Shown in pieces: positions 16,493 to 25,089 of a stretch of 64,000 bases of DNA. A model generated the notes under the pieces. The model did not search any database, was not told the origin of the DNA, and was given only the letters and a program-made list of their open reading frames with translations. Position 1 is the stretch's first letter. Every line of letters begins with the position of its first letter. The DNA is taken from contig NZ_QTPO01000017.1 of assembly GCF_003853645.1 (NCBI RefSeq), positions 1-64,000 on the forward strand, given 5' to 3'. Made by a program: the position numbers and the translations under genes. The stretch comes from Burkholderia sp. Bp9143. Lineage in GTDB: Bacteria; Pseudomonadota; Gammaproteobacteria; Burkholderiales; Burkholderiaceae.

Positions 16493-17539
16493 TCACGCCG
16501 AAACGGTGGAAGTGCGGCGCGCGGCGCCCATCCGGCACGCGATCTGCAGCGCCTGCCAGGTCGCGCCGACATCGGCCGCGCCGCGGCCCGCGATGTCGTA
16601 CGCGGTGCCGTGCGCGGGCGTCGTGATCGGCACGGGCAGCCCGCCCTGCACGGTCACGCCGCGCGAGAAGCCGAGCAGCTTGATCGCGATCTGCCCCTGG
16701 TCGTGGTACATCGTGACGATCGCCTGGTAGTCGCCGGCCTGCGCCTTCAGGAAGATCGTGTCGGCGGGAAACGGCCCGTGGAACGGCGCGTCGGTCGGCC
16801 AGTCGCGCGACTGCAGCTTGCGCACGGCCGGCTCGATGATGTCGACTTCCTCGCGGCCGCAGCTGCCGCCGTCGCCGCCGTGCGGGTTGAACGCGGCGAT
16901 CGCGACCTTCGGTGTCGCGACGCCGTTCGCGAGCAGCGACCGGTAGATCAGTTCGGAAGCCTGTTCGATCCGCTCGACGCTCAGTTGGGCCGCCGCATCC
17001 TTCAGCGGGATATGCGACGAGATCCGCGCGGTCCACAGCTCGCCGAGCGTGTTGAATTCGCAGAAGTAGCCGGTCACGCCGAGCGCGGCGGCGAAGTGAT
17101 GCAGCTCGTCGTCGTGCTTGAGCCCGCCGAGCTTCATCGCGTACTTGTTCAGCGGCGCGAAGCAGATCGCGTCGATCTCGCCGGCGAGCGCGGCGTCGAG
17201 GCATCGGTCGAGCACGGTCAGCGTCGAGCGGCCGCCGGCCGCGCCGGGCTGGCCGACGGTGACCTGCGCGGGATCGATCGTGTCGAGCTCGACGAACGCG
17301 GCACGCGCGGTGGACGATCGGCCGCGCACGGCGGCGAGCGAGGCGACGGGCTCGACGTCGACCGTCACGCCGGCCACGCGCTGGCCGGCTTCCCACAGCC
17401 AGCGGTCGCCGATCAGCACGAGGTTCGCGCGGGACGTCGCGTCGGGCCGCGCGAGCAGTTTGGCGATCAGTTCGGCGCCGATGCCGGCGGGGTCGCCGAG
17501 CGTCAGCGCGACGACGGGCAGGGAGGCGGCGGTCGTCAT
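16493..17539 (-). CDS. PdxA-family dehydrogenase
   Basis: This is a 348-residue protein of the 4-hydroxythreonine-4-phosphate dehydrogenase family. Visible family motifs are [39 protein letters not shown] and [13 protein letters not shown]; the His and Asp residues bind the divalent metal. It heads the catabolic operon, so it is unlikely to be the biosynthetic PdxA. PdxA2-type relatives act on 4-phospho-threonate made by a DUF1537 kinase, but none is present here. TphB, another relative, oxidises a cis-dihydrodiol dicarboxylate. The substrate is therefore open. Confidence 0.82.
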   Translation of the reverse strand: MTTAASLPVVALTLGDPAGIGAELIAKLLARPDATSRANLVLIGDRWLWEAGQRVAGVTVDVEPVASLAAVRGRSSTARAAFVELDTIDPAQVTVGQPGAAGGRSTLTVLDRCLDAALAGEIDAICFAPLNKYAMKLGGLKHDDELHHFAAALGVTGYFCEFNTLGELWTARISSHIPLKDAAAQLSVERIEQASELIYRSLLANGVATPKVAIAAFNPHGGDGGSCGREEVDIIEPAVRKLQSRDWPTDAPFHGPFPADTIFLKAQAGDYQAIVTMYHDQGQIAIKLLGFSRGVTVQGGLPVPITTPAHGTAYDIAGRGAADVGATWQALQIACRMGAARRTSTVSA

Positions 17540-17694
17540 GCGGCGTCTCCGTGGCGGTCGGCGGTCGGTCGGGTATTCATGGGGTGTCTCCGGTGGCGGC
17601 GCGTGGCCGTTGGTCTATGGGGTTCATGCTAGGTAGACGGAATGAGTCGGTAAATTGAAAACTCTTGATGAATCGATAACCTGGAGTAATCGGA
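17540..17694. promoter_or_regulatory. divergent promoter region with LysR-type box
   Basis: This 155-bp gap separates the catabolic operon from its LysR gene. At 17668-17681 the sequence ATGAATCGATAACC recurs, with small changes, upstream of the second MFS gene (20308-20321). GGAG at 17683-17686 is the ribosome binding site of the LysR gene. Confidence 0.55.
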
Positions 17695-18642
17695 ATGGGC
17701 TCGATCGATCGACGAGACTCGACTCCCCAATTGCTGAACCGGCTGCGGATGCGGCAGATCGCGCTGCTGCTCGCGGTGGATGAGTGTTCGACGCTGCGCG
17801 CGGCGGCCGGGCAGCTCGGCCTCACGCAGCCGGCCGCGACGAAGATGCTGGCCGAACTGGAAAGCGCGCTCGGCCAGCGGCTGTTCGACCGCGTCGGGCG
17901 CGGGCTGGTGCTGAATCCGGCCGGCGAGCGCGTGCTCGGGTACTTCCGCGGGATCCGCGGCAGCGTGGAGGCGCTCAATCGCGAGCTCGGCGAGCTGCAG
18001 CTCGGCAGCGCGGGGCGGCTCGCGATCGGCAGCATCATGGCGGCGTCGCCGGGGCGGCTCACCGAGGCGCTGGTGCAGTTGAAGGCGCGCTATCCGCTGC
18101 TGGCGATCGACATCGCGGTCGATACCAGCGACCGGCTGATGCCGCAGTTGCGCGAAGGCGTGCTCGAGGTGGTGATTGGCCGCAACGTCGGCACCGATTG
18201 CGACTTCCGCGTGGTGGACGACGAGGCGCTCGCGATCATCGCGGGTCGGGACCATCCGCTCGCCGGCGCCGGGCCGGTCGAATTCGACGCGCTGCTCGAC
18301 TACACGTGGATCCTGCAGCCGGCCGGCAGCCCGGCGCGCGAGGTGGTGGAGCGCGAGTTCCGCGCGCGTCACCAGCCGATGCCGCGCGGGCTCGTCGAAA
18401 CGGGCTCGATCCTGACGACGATGAACCTCGTCGACCGTTCGCACATGCTCGGCGTGATTCCGCTGACGGTCGCGCGGCGCAACGCGGAGCACGGGCTGGT
18501 GGCGATCCTCGACTACGAGCTTGACCAGAAGCTGCCGTCGTACGGGAGCCTTGTGCGGCGCGACCGGCCGCTGAGCATTCCGGCGCAGCAGTTTCTCGCG
18601 CTGTTCCACCGGGACGGGGTGGGCGATGACGGCGGCGCGTAA
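17695..18642 (+). CDS. LysR family transcriptional regulator
   Basis: This encodes 315 residues. The N-terminal winged helix-turn-helix includes STLRAAAGQLGLTQPAATKMLAELE (about residues 35-60), followed by the linker helix and a two-lobed effector domain (AIGSIMAASPGRLTEALVQL onward). It belongs to the GbpR-like group of sugar-acid and aromatic-acid regulators. It is divergent from the PdxA-RhmD operon. It probably activates that operon, and maybe the MFS gene at 18907-20205, through the shared GATNAATNGATAACC element. Confidence 0.88.
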   Translation: MGSIDRRDSTPQLLNRLRMRQIALLLAVDECSTLRAAAGQLGLTQPAATKMLAELESALGQRLFDRVGRGLVLNPAGERVLGYFRGIRGSVEALNRELGELQLGSAGRLAIGSIMAASPGRLTEALVQLKARYPLLAIDIAVDTSDRLMPQLREGVLEVVIGRNVGTDCDFRVVDDEALAIIAGRDHPLAGAGPVEFDALLDYTWILQPAGSPAREVVEREFRARHQPMPRGLVETGSILTTMNLVDRSHMLGVIPLTVARRNAEHGLVAILDYELDQKLPSYGSLVRRDRPLSIPAQQFLALFHRDGVGDDGGA

Positions 18643-18669
18643 CGGCGCGGTTTGCCAGCCGAGGCGGCC

Positions 18670-18795
18670 GAGCCAGCCGCGCCAGCCAAGGCGACCGAAT
18701 CAGCCGAATCAGCCGAGCTGGCCGAACCAGCCGAGCCAGCCGCGCCAGCCAAGGCGACCGAACCAGCCGAATCAGCCGAGCTGGCCGAACCAGCC
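18670..18795. repeat. 63-bp tandem repeat built from 9-bp units
   Basis: Two 63-bp units (18670-18732 and 18733-18795) differ at one base (GAATCAGCC versus GAACCAGCC at 18699 and 18762 region). Each unit is seven variants of a 9-mer like CCAGCCGAA, and partial units extend on both sides (about 18653-18832). It lies between the LysR stop and the end of the convergent MFS gene. All frames are open because the unit is a multiple of three; no ribosome binding site supports translation. Confidence 0.9.
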
Positions 18796-18906
18796 GCCCC
18801 AGCCGAACCAGCCGAACCAGCCGAGCCACCACCATCGCGGAACGCAGTGAAGCGTGCCTGCGACGCCGGCGAGACGGGGGAGGCAGGCGAACTGGCCCGA
18901 ACCGCT

Positions 18907-20205
18907 TCAACGCGCCGACGGCGCGGCCGGTGCTTCGGCGAGCGACGGCGTCGATTCGGACAACGCGCGATCGGGCCGGATCCACAGCGCGGCGACGATG
19001 CCGATCAGCAGCATCGCGACCGACCCGACGAACGGCACCGTCCAGCTGCCGGTGTGGTCGACGAGATAACCGAACAGGATCGGCGACAGGATTCCCGAGA
19101 TCGCGGAACCTGCATTCATCATCCCGCTCGCGATACCGGCGTGCTTCGGCGCGATATCGCTCGGCACGGCCCAGATCGGCCCGATCGTCAGTTCGAGACA
19201 CAGGAACGACCCGGACAGGCACAGCGCGATGCCGGCCGTCGAATGCACGAACGCGAGCGGCAGCATGCAGACGAGCGCGCCGGTGAAGCTCGCGACGATC
19301 ACGCTCTGGCGCGACAGCGCGAGGTTGCCGGTCTTGCGATAGATCCGGTCGCACAGCCAGCCGCCGAGCGTGTCGCCGACGACGCCCGCGAAGAACACGC
19401 CGGACGCGAACAGCGCGGTCGACTTCAGATCGAGGCCCTTGCCGTTCAGGAAGAACGTCGGCAGCCACGTGAAGAACAGCCAGGCGGTCCAGCCGTAGCA
19501 GAAGTACACGAAGATCGTCGGCGCCATCCGGCGGAACAGCGGCCCCCACGGCGTCGGGCCGGACGCCGGTGCCGGCCGGGCGGCACCGGCGGCGGCAGCG
19601 GTGCGCGTCCGGCCGTCACCGTCGCCGTCTTCGCCGAGCGGATACTCGCGGAAGCCCGCAACCCACCACACGAGCCACACCAGCGTCACCGCGCCGATCA
19701 CGAAGAACGCCGCGCGCCATGACAGCCACGTCATCAGCGCGGCGACGATCGGCGGTGTGACCGCGTTGCCGAGCCGCGAGAACGAATGCGTGAAGCCCTG
19801 CACGACGCCGCGCCGTTCGCGCGAGAACCAGTGCGTGATCGCGCGGGCCTGTGCGGGCAGCGTCGCGCCTTCGCCGATCCCGAGCAGCAGGCGGGCGGCG
19901 AACAGCAGCGCGAGGCTGTGCACGAGGCCCGTCATGAACGTCGACGCGACCCAGATCAGCCCGCAGCCGATCAGCGTGATGCGGGCGCCGAAGCGGTCGG
20001 CGATCCAGCCGCCGAAGATCTGGCAGATCGCGTACGAATACGCGAACGCGGAGAAGGCGATGCCGAGTTCGGTGTTCGACAGCCCGAGTTCGGCCTTGAT
20101 CGCGCCGGCCGCGGTCGCGAGGTTCACGCGGTCGACGTAGAGGATGAACGAAAGCGCGCACAGCAGCCACAGCGTGTGGCGCCGTTGACGATGGTCGGTG
20201 GGCAT
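18907..20205 (-). CDS. MFS transporter (ACS/UhpC-like)
   Basis: This is a 432-residue, 12-helix transporter. Typical ACS segments are ILYVDRVNLATAAGAIK, FGGWIADRFGARITL and LGIGEGATLPAQARAITHWF. A Pro/Ala/Gly/Asp-rich cytoplasmic loop of about 35 residues follows helix 6. ATG 20205 (MPTDHRQRRHT) is chosen because GGAG lies 8 bp before it; the GTG three codons upstream is too close to that site. It points toward the LysR gene at 17695. The operator-like sequence at 20308-20321 suggests co-regulation with the sugar-acid cluster. Confidence 0.85.
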   Translation of the reverse strand: MPTDHRQRRHTLWLLCALSFILYVDRVNLATAAGAIKAELGLSNTELGIAFSAFAYSYAICQIFGGWIADRFGARITLIGCGLIWVASTFMTGLVHSLALLFAARLLLGIGEGATLPAQARAITHWFSRERRGVVQGFTHSFSRLGNAVTPPIVAALMTWLSWRAAFFVIGAVTLVWLVWWVAGFREYPLGEDGDGDGRTRTAAAAGAARPAPASGPTPWGPLFRRMAPTIFVYFCYGWTAWLFFTWLPTFFLNGKGLDLKSTALFASGVFFAGVVGDTLGGWLCDRIYRKTGNLALSRQSVIVASFTGALVCMLPLAFVHSTAGIALCLSGSFLCLELTIGPIWAVPSDIAPKHAGIASGMMNAGSAISGILSPILFGYLVDHTGSWTVPFVGSVAMLLIGIVAALWIRPDRALSESTPSLAEAPAAPSAR

Positions 20206-20300
20206 CTGTCTCACTCCATGTTCGTGCGCGGCGTTGCAATGACGCCGCGTTCACTGGCCGGGCCAGCATCGCGCGCCCGAGGAGGCCTCGTCTAATGAAT

Positions 20301-20333
20301 CTTTTGGATCAATTGATAACCGGAGGCATTCGG
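20301..20333. promoter_or_regulatory. candidate operator shared with the LysR promoter
   Basis: ATCAATTGAT (20308-20317) is a perfect 10-bp palindrome followed by AACC. The 33-bp block matches 17661-17693 at 22 of 33 positions, including GATAACC and a following GG-rich ribosome-site-like stretch. It lies about 100 bp upstream of the MFS gene start. Confidence 0.55.
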
Positions 20334-20433
20334 TTTCGTCGCGTTCAGGCCTTGGGGCGGGGGCGGCGGGGGGCACGAGCGGGCGGTGTGAGGCCGGATG
20401 GCCGCGCGCGGGTGTTCTACCGATCAGGCCGGA

Positions 20434-21561
20434 TCAGTTGCTTGCGCCCGGCTGCGGGTCCGACGGCGCGGCCGACTGCGCGGGAAAGCGCCGTTCATCG
20501 GGCGTCGGCTCGAGATTGTCGGGCCAGGTCACCTCGAACCGCGTGCCGCCGCCGGCAGCCGGCGTGCAGACGGCTTCACCGCGGTGCGCATGCGCGATCG
20601 CCGCGACGACCGCGAGGCCGAGGCCGCTGCCGCCGGGCTGCGACGCGTCGACGCGCCGGAACGCCTTGAACACGTGCGGCGCGAAGTCGGCCGGCATGCC
20701 GGGGCCGTCGTCTTCGATGCGCAGCCGGCACATGCCGCCCTCGATGCGCGTCTCGATCCGGATCGCACCGGGCACCGCATGGCGGCGCGCATTCTCCAGC
20801 AGCGCGAGCAGCGCCTGACGGATCCGCACCGGATCGCAGCGCATCGGCCGCGTGTCGAGATCGAGCACCGGATGCTGGCCGGCGGCCTGCAGCGCGTGCG
20901 CGAACACGTCGACGACCGCGCGGATGTCAGCCGCGAGATCGGTTTCGCGGATCTCGATGCTTAGGTGGCCGCTATCGGCGAGACTGACCACGCGCAGATC
21001 CTCGATCAGCCGCGTCAATCCTTCCACTTGCGTGAGCAGGCTGCGGAACTGCGCTTCGCTCGGCGTGAACACGCCTTCGGCGAGCCCCTGCAGGCGGCCG
21101 CGCAGCACCGTGACCGGCGTGCGCAGTTCGTGCGCGATCGCGGCGTTCCAGAACGTCTGTTCGTCGGTCACACGCTGCAGCTCGCTCGCGAGCGCGTTGA
21201 AATTGTCGGCGAGCCGCGCCGCTTCGTGCAGCGAACGATCGCCGGCGACGGCACGCGCGCCGAGATCGCCGCGCGCGACGCGGCGGATGCTGTCGGTCAC
21301 CGAGTTCAGCGGCACGAGGATGCGGCGCGACAGGTTGATCCCGACGACGATCGACAGCACCAGCCCGACCGCCGTGGTGGAGATCAGCCACACCCATTCC
21401 GGCCCGGTCGGATACCAGTTCGTCTGGTTGAACGACGCGGGCTGGTACAGGTACAGCAGATAGTAGAAGCCGTAAGCCGTCACGACGACCAGCAGCGTCA
21501 CCGCGAACGCCATCGCGCCCATCGTCAGCGCGATCTGCCGGCTCAATCCTTCGAGCTTCAC
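20434..21561 (-). CDS. sensor histidine kinase (BaeS/AdeS-like)
   Basis: This is a 375-residue inner-membrane kinase. Two transmembrane helices (about residues 8-35 and 57-75) flank a short periplasmic loop. Then come a HAMP linker, an H-box AIAHELRTPV with phospho-acceptor His144, and ATP-binding motifs (LLENARRHAVPG, EDDGPGMP, GGSGLGLAVV). The start is GTG 21561, which overlaps the response regulator stop as GTGA and has GGAG 6 bp ahead; the GTG at 21573 would destroy that site. It phosphorylates the adjacent regulator. The signal is unknown; relatives sense envelope stress or antimicrobials. Confidence 0.88.
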   Translation of the reverse strand: MKLEGLSRQIALTMGAMAFAVTLLVVVTAYGFYYLLYLYQPASFNQTNWYPTGPEWVWLISTTAVGLVLSIVVGINLSRRILVPLNSVTDSIRRVARGDLGARAVAGDRSLHEAARLADNFNALASELQRVTDEQTFWNAAIAHELRTPVTVLRGRLQGLAEGVFTPSEAQFRSLLTQVEGLTRLIEDLRVVSLADSGHLSIEIRETDLAADIRAVVDVFAHALQAAGQHPVLDLDTRPMRCDPVRIRQALLALLENARRHAVPGAIRIETRIEGGMCRLRIEDDGPGMPADFAPHVFKAFRRVDASQPGGSGLGLAVVAAIAHAHRGEAVCTPAAGGGTRFEVTWPDNLEPTPDERRFPAQSAAPSDPQPGASN

Positions 21562-22286
21562 TCGCCGCTCCACAGCTTGTAGCCGACGCCGCGCACGCTG
21601 ACGGGCACGCCGCTGACGCCGAGATCGTCGAGCTTCTTGCGCAGCTTGCTGACGTGGCTGTCCACCGTGCGTTCGAGCGTGTCGCCTTCCGGCAGGCAGG
21701 TGGCCATCAGCTCGGCGCGGCTGAACACGCGCCGCGGCGTGCGCGCGAGCTGCGCGAGCAGCTTGAATTCGGTGAGCGTCAGGACGAGCGTGTGCCGCGT
21801 GCCGGCGACCTGGACCGTTGCTTCGTGATGCTCGAGATCGATCTCGAACGGTGCCGCGCGCAGCACGCGCTGTTCTTCCTGGCGCGCGCCGGCCATCGAG
21901 CGGCGCAGCACGGCCTGTGCGCGCGCGACGACTTCGGCGGGATTGAACGGCTTGACCACGTAGTCGTCGGCGCCGATGCGCAGGCCGGTCAGCTTGTCGA
22001 TGTCCTGGTCGAGCGCGGTCAGCATGATGACCGGCGTGTCGCCGCGATGGCGAATCTCGGCGAGGACTTTCCAGCCGTCGACGTGCGGAATCTGCACGTC
22101 GAGCAGCACGAGGTCGGGCTTCAGCGACAGGTGCAGTTCGAGCGCGCGGCGGCCGTCGGCCGCATGCACGGTGCGCAGGCCGCTGCGCGCGAAATACGCT
22201 GTGAGGATCTCGGCGATCTCGGGTTCGTCCTCGGCGATCAGGACGAGTGCCTGGCCGGCGCCGGAAGATGAGGAAATATCGGGCAT
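21558..22286 (-). CDS. OmpR-family response regulator (BaeR/AdeR-like)
   Basis: This encodes 242 residues. The receiver domain has the acidic pocket (AEDE), the phospho-acceptor Asp63 in LVLLDVQIP, Thr in MLTALD, and Lys112 in VVKPFNP. The C-terminal winged helix includes TVDSHVSKLRKKLDD and GVPVSVRGVGYKL. It is the first gene of the pair and its stop overlaps the kinase start by 4 bp, so translation is coupled. No RND efflux genes are adjacent, so its targets must lie elsewhere. Confidence 0.9.
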   Translation of the reverse strand: MPDISSSSGAGQALVLIAEDEPEIAEILTAYFARSGLRTVHAADGRRALELHLSLKPDLVLLDVQIPHVDGWKVLAEIRHRGDTPVIMLTALDQDIDKLTGLRIGADDYVVKPFNPAEVVARAQAVLRRSMAGARQEEQRVLRAAPFEIDLEHHEATVQVAGTRHTLVLTLTEFKLLAQLARTPRRVFSRAELMATCLPEGDTLERTVDSHVSKLRKKLDDLGVSGVPVSVRGVGYKLWSGE

Positions 22287-22416
22287 GGCCGCTTGTTCAG
22301 GTCCGTCGGGGTTCCATCGAGGCTCTGATACTACCGTACCGCCCGATCCGTCGAACGGACGCGGATCGTCGCGTTGCCAGTCGTCGGCTGGCCAACCGGC
22401 CAGTTCGGACCGGGAA

Positions 22417-22431
22417 ATTCATTTGGTGAAT
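22417..22431. promoter_or_regulatory. ATTCA-N5-TGAAT candidate operator
   Basis: A perfect 5-bp inverted repeat with a 5-bp centre lies about 85 bp upstream of the histidine phosphatase gene, in an AT-rich stretch (22412-22475) of an otherwise GC-rich gap. Its T-N11-A form fits a LysR box; the LysR gene at 27211 is the obvious candidate binder. Confidence 0.35.
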
Positions 22432-22514
22432 GCTGTCCGATTCAGAAAATAAATTTCAAAAATGCAGACCCGGTCGCTATGCTGGGCCTTCGGTTTCCCT
22501 CTGGCGGACAGGCA

Positions 22515-23189
22515 ATGGCTGAACTCTTTCTGGTACGGCACGGGCAGGCGTCATTCGGCACGGACGACTACGATCGGCTGTCCGCGGCGGGCGAGCAGCA
22601 GGGCGCCTGGCTCGGCGAGTACTTCGCGCGGCAGGGCCTGACGTTCGACCGCGTGATCTGCGGCACGATGAACCGGCATGCGCAGACGGTCGACGCGATC
22701 CTGCGCGAGATGGGCCGCGAAGGCGCGCCGGTCGACCGCCACCCCGGCCTGAACGAATACGACTTCCACGGGCTGTTCGCGGCGGCGGCCGGCGACTATC
22801 CGGAGATCGCGCGGCTCGCGGCCGGCTCGATGAAGGCGCACTTCCGCGCGCTGCGGCAGGTGCTGCACCTGTGGGCCGACGACAAGCTCGGCGACACCGC
22901 GCCCGAAACCTGGGCGCATTTCCAGCGGCGCGTCGCCGACGCGCGCGCCGCGATCCGCCAGGGCGGCAGCCAGCGCGTGCTCGCGGTGAGTTCCGGCGGC
23001 CCGATCGCGGTGACCGTGCAGCAGGTGCTCGCCGCACCGCCGTCGAGCGCGATCGCGTTGAACCTGCAGATCCGCAACAGCAGTCTTTCGCAGTTTTTCT
23101 TCAACGCCGAAGCGTTCCACCTCGCGTCGTTCAACGGCATCCCGCATCTCGAGGATCCCGAACGTCATGCGTGGCGCACCTACGGCTGA
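22515..23189 (+). CDS. histidine phosphatase family protein
   Basis: This is a 224-residue branch-1 histidine phosphatase (phosphoglycerate mutase fold). The N-terminal LVRHGQASF holds the phospho-accepting His of the RHG motif, and VLAVSSGGP occupies the place of the second catalytic His (usually SHGG), here Ser-Ser-Gly-Gly. Loss of that His may lower activity or change its role. It leads a cluster with an APH-like kinase, SDRs and an acyl-CoA dehydrogenase; the kinase gene follows after 20 bp. A phosphate-removal or proofreading role toward phosphorylated hydroxyacyl intermediates is speculative. Confidence 0.82.
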   Translation: MAELFLVRHGQASFGTDDYDRLSAAGEQQGAWLGEYFARQGLTFDRVICGTMNRHAQTVDAILREMGREGAPVDRHPGLNEYDFHGLFAAAAGDYPEIARLAAGSMKAHFRALRQVLHLWADDKLGDTAPETWAHFQRRVADARAAIRQGGSQRVLAVSSGGPIAVTVQQVLAAPPSSAIALNLQIRNSSLSQFFFNAEAFHLASFNGIPHLEDPERHAWRTYG

Positions 23190-23209
23190 CCCCACGAACG
23201 ATCGCGACG

Positions 23210-24241
23210 ATGACGAACCCTTCCCAGCCCCTCGACGTAGCCCGCCTCACGCGCTATCTGGAAGCGCACGTGCCGGGCTTCGAAGGCCCGCTCGACATGG
23301 AGAAGTTTGCCGGCGGCCAGTCGAACCCGACCTTCCTGCTGCACGCGAAGAGCGGCCGCTACGTGCTGCGCCGCCAGCCGCCCGGCGAACTGCTGAAATC
23401 CGCGCATGCGGTCGATCGCGAATTCCGCGTGCTGAGCGCGCTGTCGGGCACCGCGGTGCCGGTCGCGCATCCGTATCACCTCTGCGAAGACCGCGACGTG
23501 ATCGGCAGCCTGTTCTACGTGATGAGCTTCGAGGACGGCCGGATCTTCTGGGATCCGGCGCTGCCGGAACTGCCGAAGGCCGACCGGGCGACCTGCTACG
23601 ACGCGCTGCTGCGCACGATGGCCGCGCTGCACGACGTGGACGTCGATGCGGTGGGCCTCGCCGACTACGGCCGCCCCGGCAACTACTTCGAGCGCCAGAT
23701 CGGCGTGTGGACGAAGCAGTATCGCGCGGCGGAAACGGAGCGCCTCGACGCGATGGAGACGCTGATCGACTGGCTGCCGAAGGCCTGCCCGGCGGACACG
23801 GGCCGGCCCGCGCTGGTGCACGGCGATTTCCGGATCGACAACCTGATGTTCGCGCGCGACGACTATCGGGTGCAGGCCGTGCTCGACTGGGAGCTGTCGA
23901 CGCTCGGCAATCCGCTCGCCGATCTCGCGTATTTCTGCATGTGCCTGCGCCTGCCGTCGGGCGGCCAGGTGCGCGGGCTCGCCGGCCAGGATCGTGCCGA
24001 ACTCGGCATTCCTGACGAAGCGGCGATCGTCGCGCGTTATTGCGAACTGCGCGGGATCGAGCCGATCCGCGACTGGCATTTCTATCTCGCGTTCAGTTTC
24101 TTCCGGCTCGCGGCGATCGCACAGGGCGTGAAGGCGCGCGCGCTACAGGGCAACGCGTCGAGCGAGCAGGCGCTGCGCGTGGGCGCGATGGCCGGCCGGC
24201 TGGCCGAAATGGCCGTCGACGTGATCGACGCGCATCGCTGA
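23210..24241 (+). CDS. APH-like phosphotransferase (ACAD10/11- and LvaA-like)
   Basis: This is a 343-residue kinase of the aminoglycoside phosphotransferase/choline kinase fold. It shows the ATP-binding KFAGGQSNPTFLL and RYVLRRQPPG, the Brenner motif VHGDFRIDNLMF with catalytic Asp, and LDWELSTLGNPLADLAY with the metal-binding Asp. This subgroup is not drug-modifying. It corresponds to the kinase half of mammalian ACAD10/11 and to LvaA of Pseudomonas levulinate catabolism, which phosphorylate 4-hydroxyacyl-CoA. The nearby acyl-CoA dehydrogenase strengthens that reading. Confidence 0.82.
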   Translation: MTNPSQPLDVARLTRYLEAHVPGFEGPLDMEKFAGGQSNPTFLLHAKSGRYVLRRQPPGELLKSAHAVDREFRVLSALSGTAVPVAHPYHLCEDRDVIGSLFYVMSFEDGRIFWDPALPELPKADRATCYDALLRTMAALHDVDVDAVGLADYGRPGNYFERQIGVWTKQYRAAETERLDAMETLIDWLPKACPADTGRPALVHGDFRIDNLMFARDDYRVQAVLDWELSTLGNPLADLAYFCMCLRLPSGGQVRGLAGQDRAELGIPDEAAIVARYCELRGIEPIRDWHFYLAFSFFRLAAIAQGVKARALQGNASSEQALRVGAMAGRLAEMAVDVIDAHR

Positions 24242-24317
24242 AATCGACGGAAGCGCCGCGAGCGCCGATCTCGCCGCGCGGCGGCACGACAACACATCAA
24301 TGGAGGAGCACGGCAAC

Positions 24318-25082
24318 ATGGCAACGAATCTGTTCGACCTGACGGGCAAGATCGCGCTGGTGACGGGCGCGAGCCGCGGCATCGGCGAGGAAATCGCGAA
24401 GCTGCTCGCGGAGCAGGGCGCGCACGTGATCGTGTCGAGCCGCAAGCTCGACGACTGCCAGGCGGTGGCGGACGCGATCGTCGCGGCGGGCGGCCGCGCG
24501 GAAGCGCTGGCCTGCCACGTCGGGCGGCTGGAGGACATCGCCGCGACGTTCGAGACGATCCGCGGCAAGCACGGCCGGCTCGACATCCTCGTGAACAACG
24601 CGGCCGCGAACCCGTATTTCGGGCACATCCTCGATACCGATCTCGCCGCGTACGAGAAGACGGTCGACGTGAACATCCGCGGCTACTTCTTCATGTCGGT
24701 CGAGGCCGGCAAGCTGATGAAGGCGCAGGGCGGCGGCGCGATCGTCAACACCGCGTCGGTCAATGCGCTGCAGCCGGGCGACCGCCAGGGCATCTATTCG
24801 ATCACGAAGGCCGCGGTCGTCAACATGACGAAGGCGTTCGCGAAGGAATGCGGGCCGTTCGGCATCCGCGTGAACGCGCTGCTGCCGGGCCTCACGAAGA
24901 CGAAGTTCGCGGGCGCGCTGTTCGCCGACAAGGACATCTACGAAACCTGGATGGGGAAGATCCCGCTGCGCCGCCACGCGGAGCCGCGCGAGATGGCCGG
25001 CACGGTGCTGTATCTCGTGTCGGATGCGGCGAGCTACACGAACGGCGAATGCATCGTCGTCGACGGCGGCCTGACGATCTGA
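24318..25082 (+). CDS. SDR family oxidoreductase
   Basis: This is a 254-residue classical short-chain dehydrogenase. Motifs are VTGASRGIG (NAD(P) binding), LVNNAA, IVNTASVN (Ser region), YSITK (catalytic Tyr and Lys) and GLTKTKFA after the active site. ATG 24318 is used, with GGAGGAG at 24302-24308; the ATG at 24300 overlaps that site. It probably oxidises or reduces a hydroxyacyl or ketoacyl intermediate of the cluster. It is followed after 7 bp by a second SDR gene. Confidence 0.88.
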   Translation: MATNLFDLTGKIALVTGASRGIGEEIAKLLAEQGAHVIVSSRKLDDCQAVADAIVAAGGRAEALACHVGRLEDIAATFETIRGKHGRLDILVNNAAANPYFGHILDTDLAAYEKTVDVNIRGYFFMSVEAGKLMKAQGGGAIVNTASVNALQPGDRQGIYSITKAAVVNMTKAFAKECGPFGIRVNALLPGLTKTKFAGALFADKDIYETWMGKIPLRRHAEPREMAGTVLYLVSDAASYTNGECIVVDGGLTI

Positions 25083-25089
25083 GCGCGCG

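Noticed and set aside
18670-18795. possible CRISPR array
   Set aside because: The units are contiguous repeats without unique spacers, and no cas genes are near.
18652-19722. long plus-strand frame starting in the 63-bp repeat
   Set aside because: It is open because the repeat is a multiple of three; the rest is antisense to the MFS gene.
21561-21573. GTG 21573 as the histidine kinase start
   Set aside because: It would include its own GGAG site; GTG 21561 is correctly spaced and overlaps the regulator stop.
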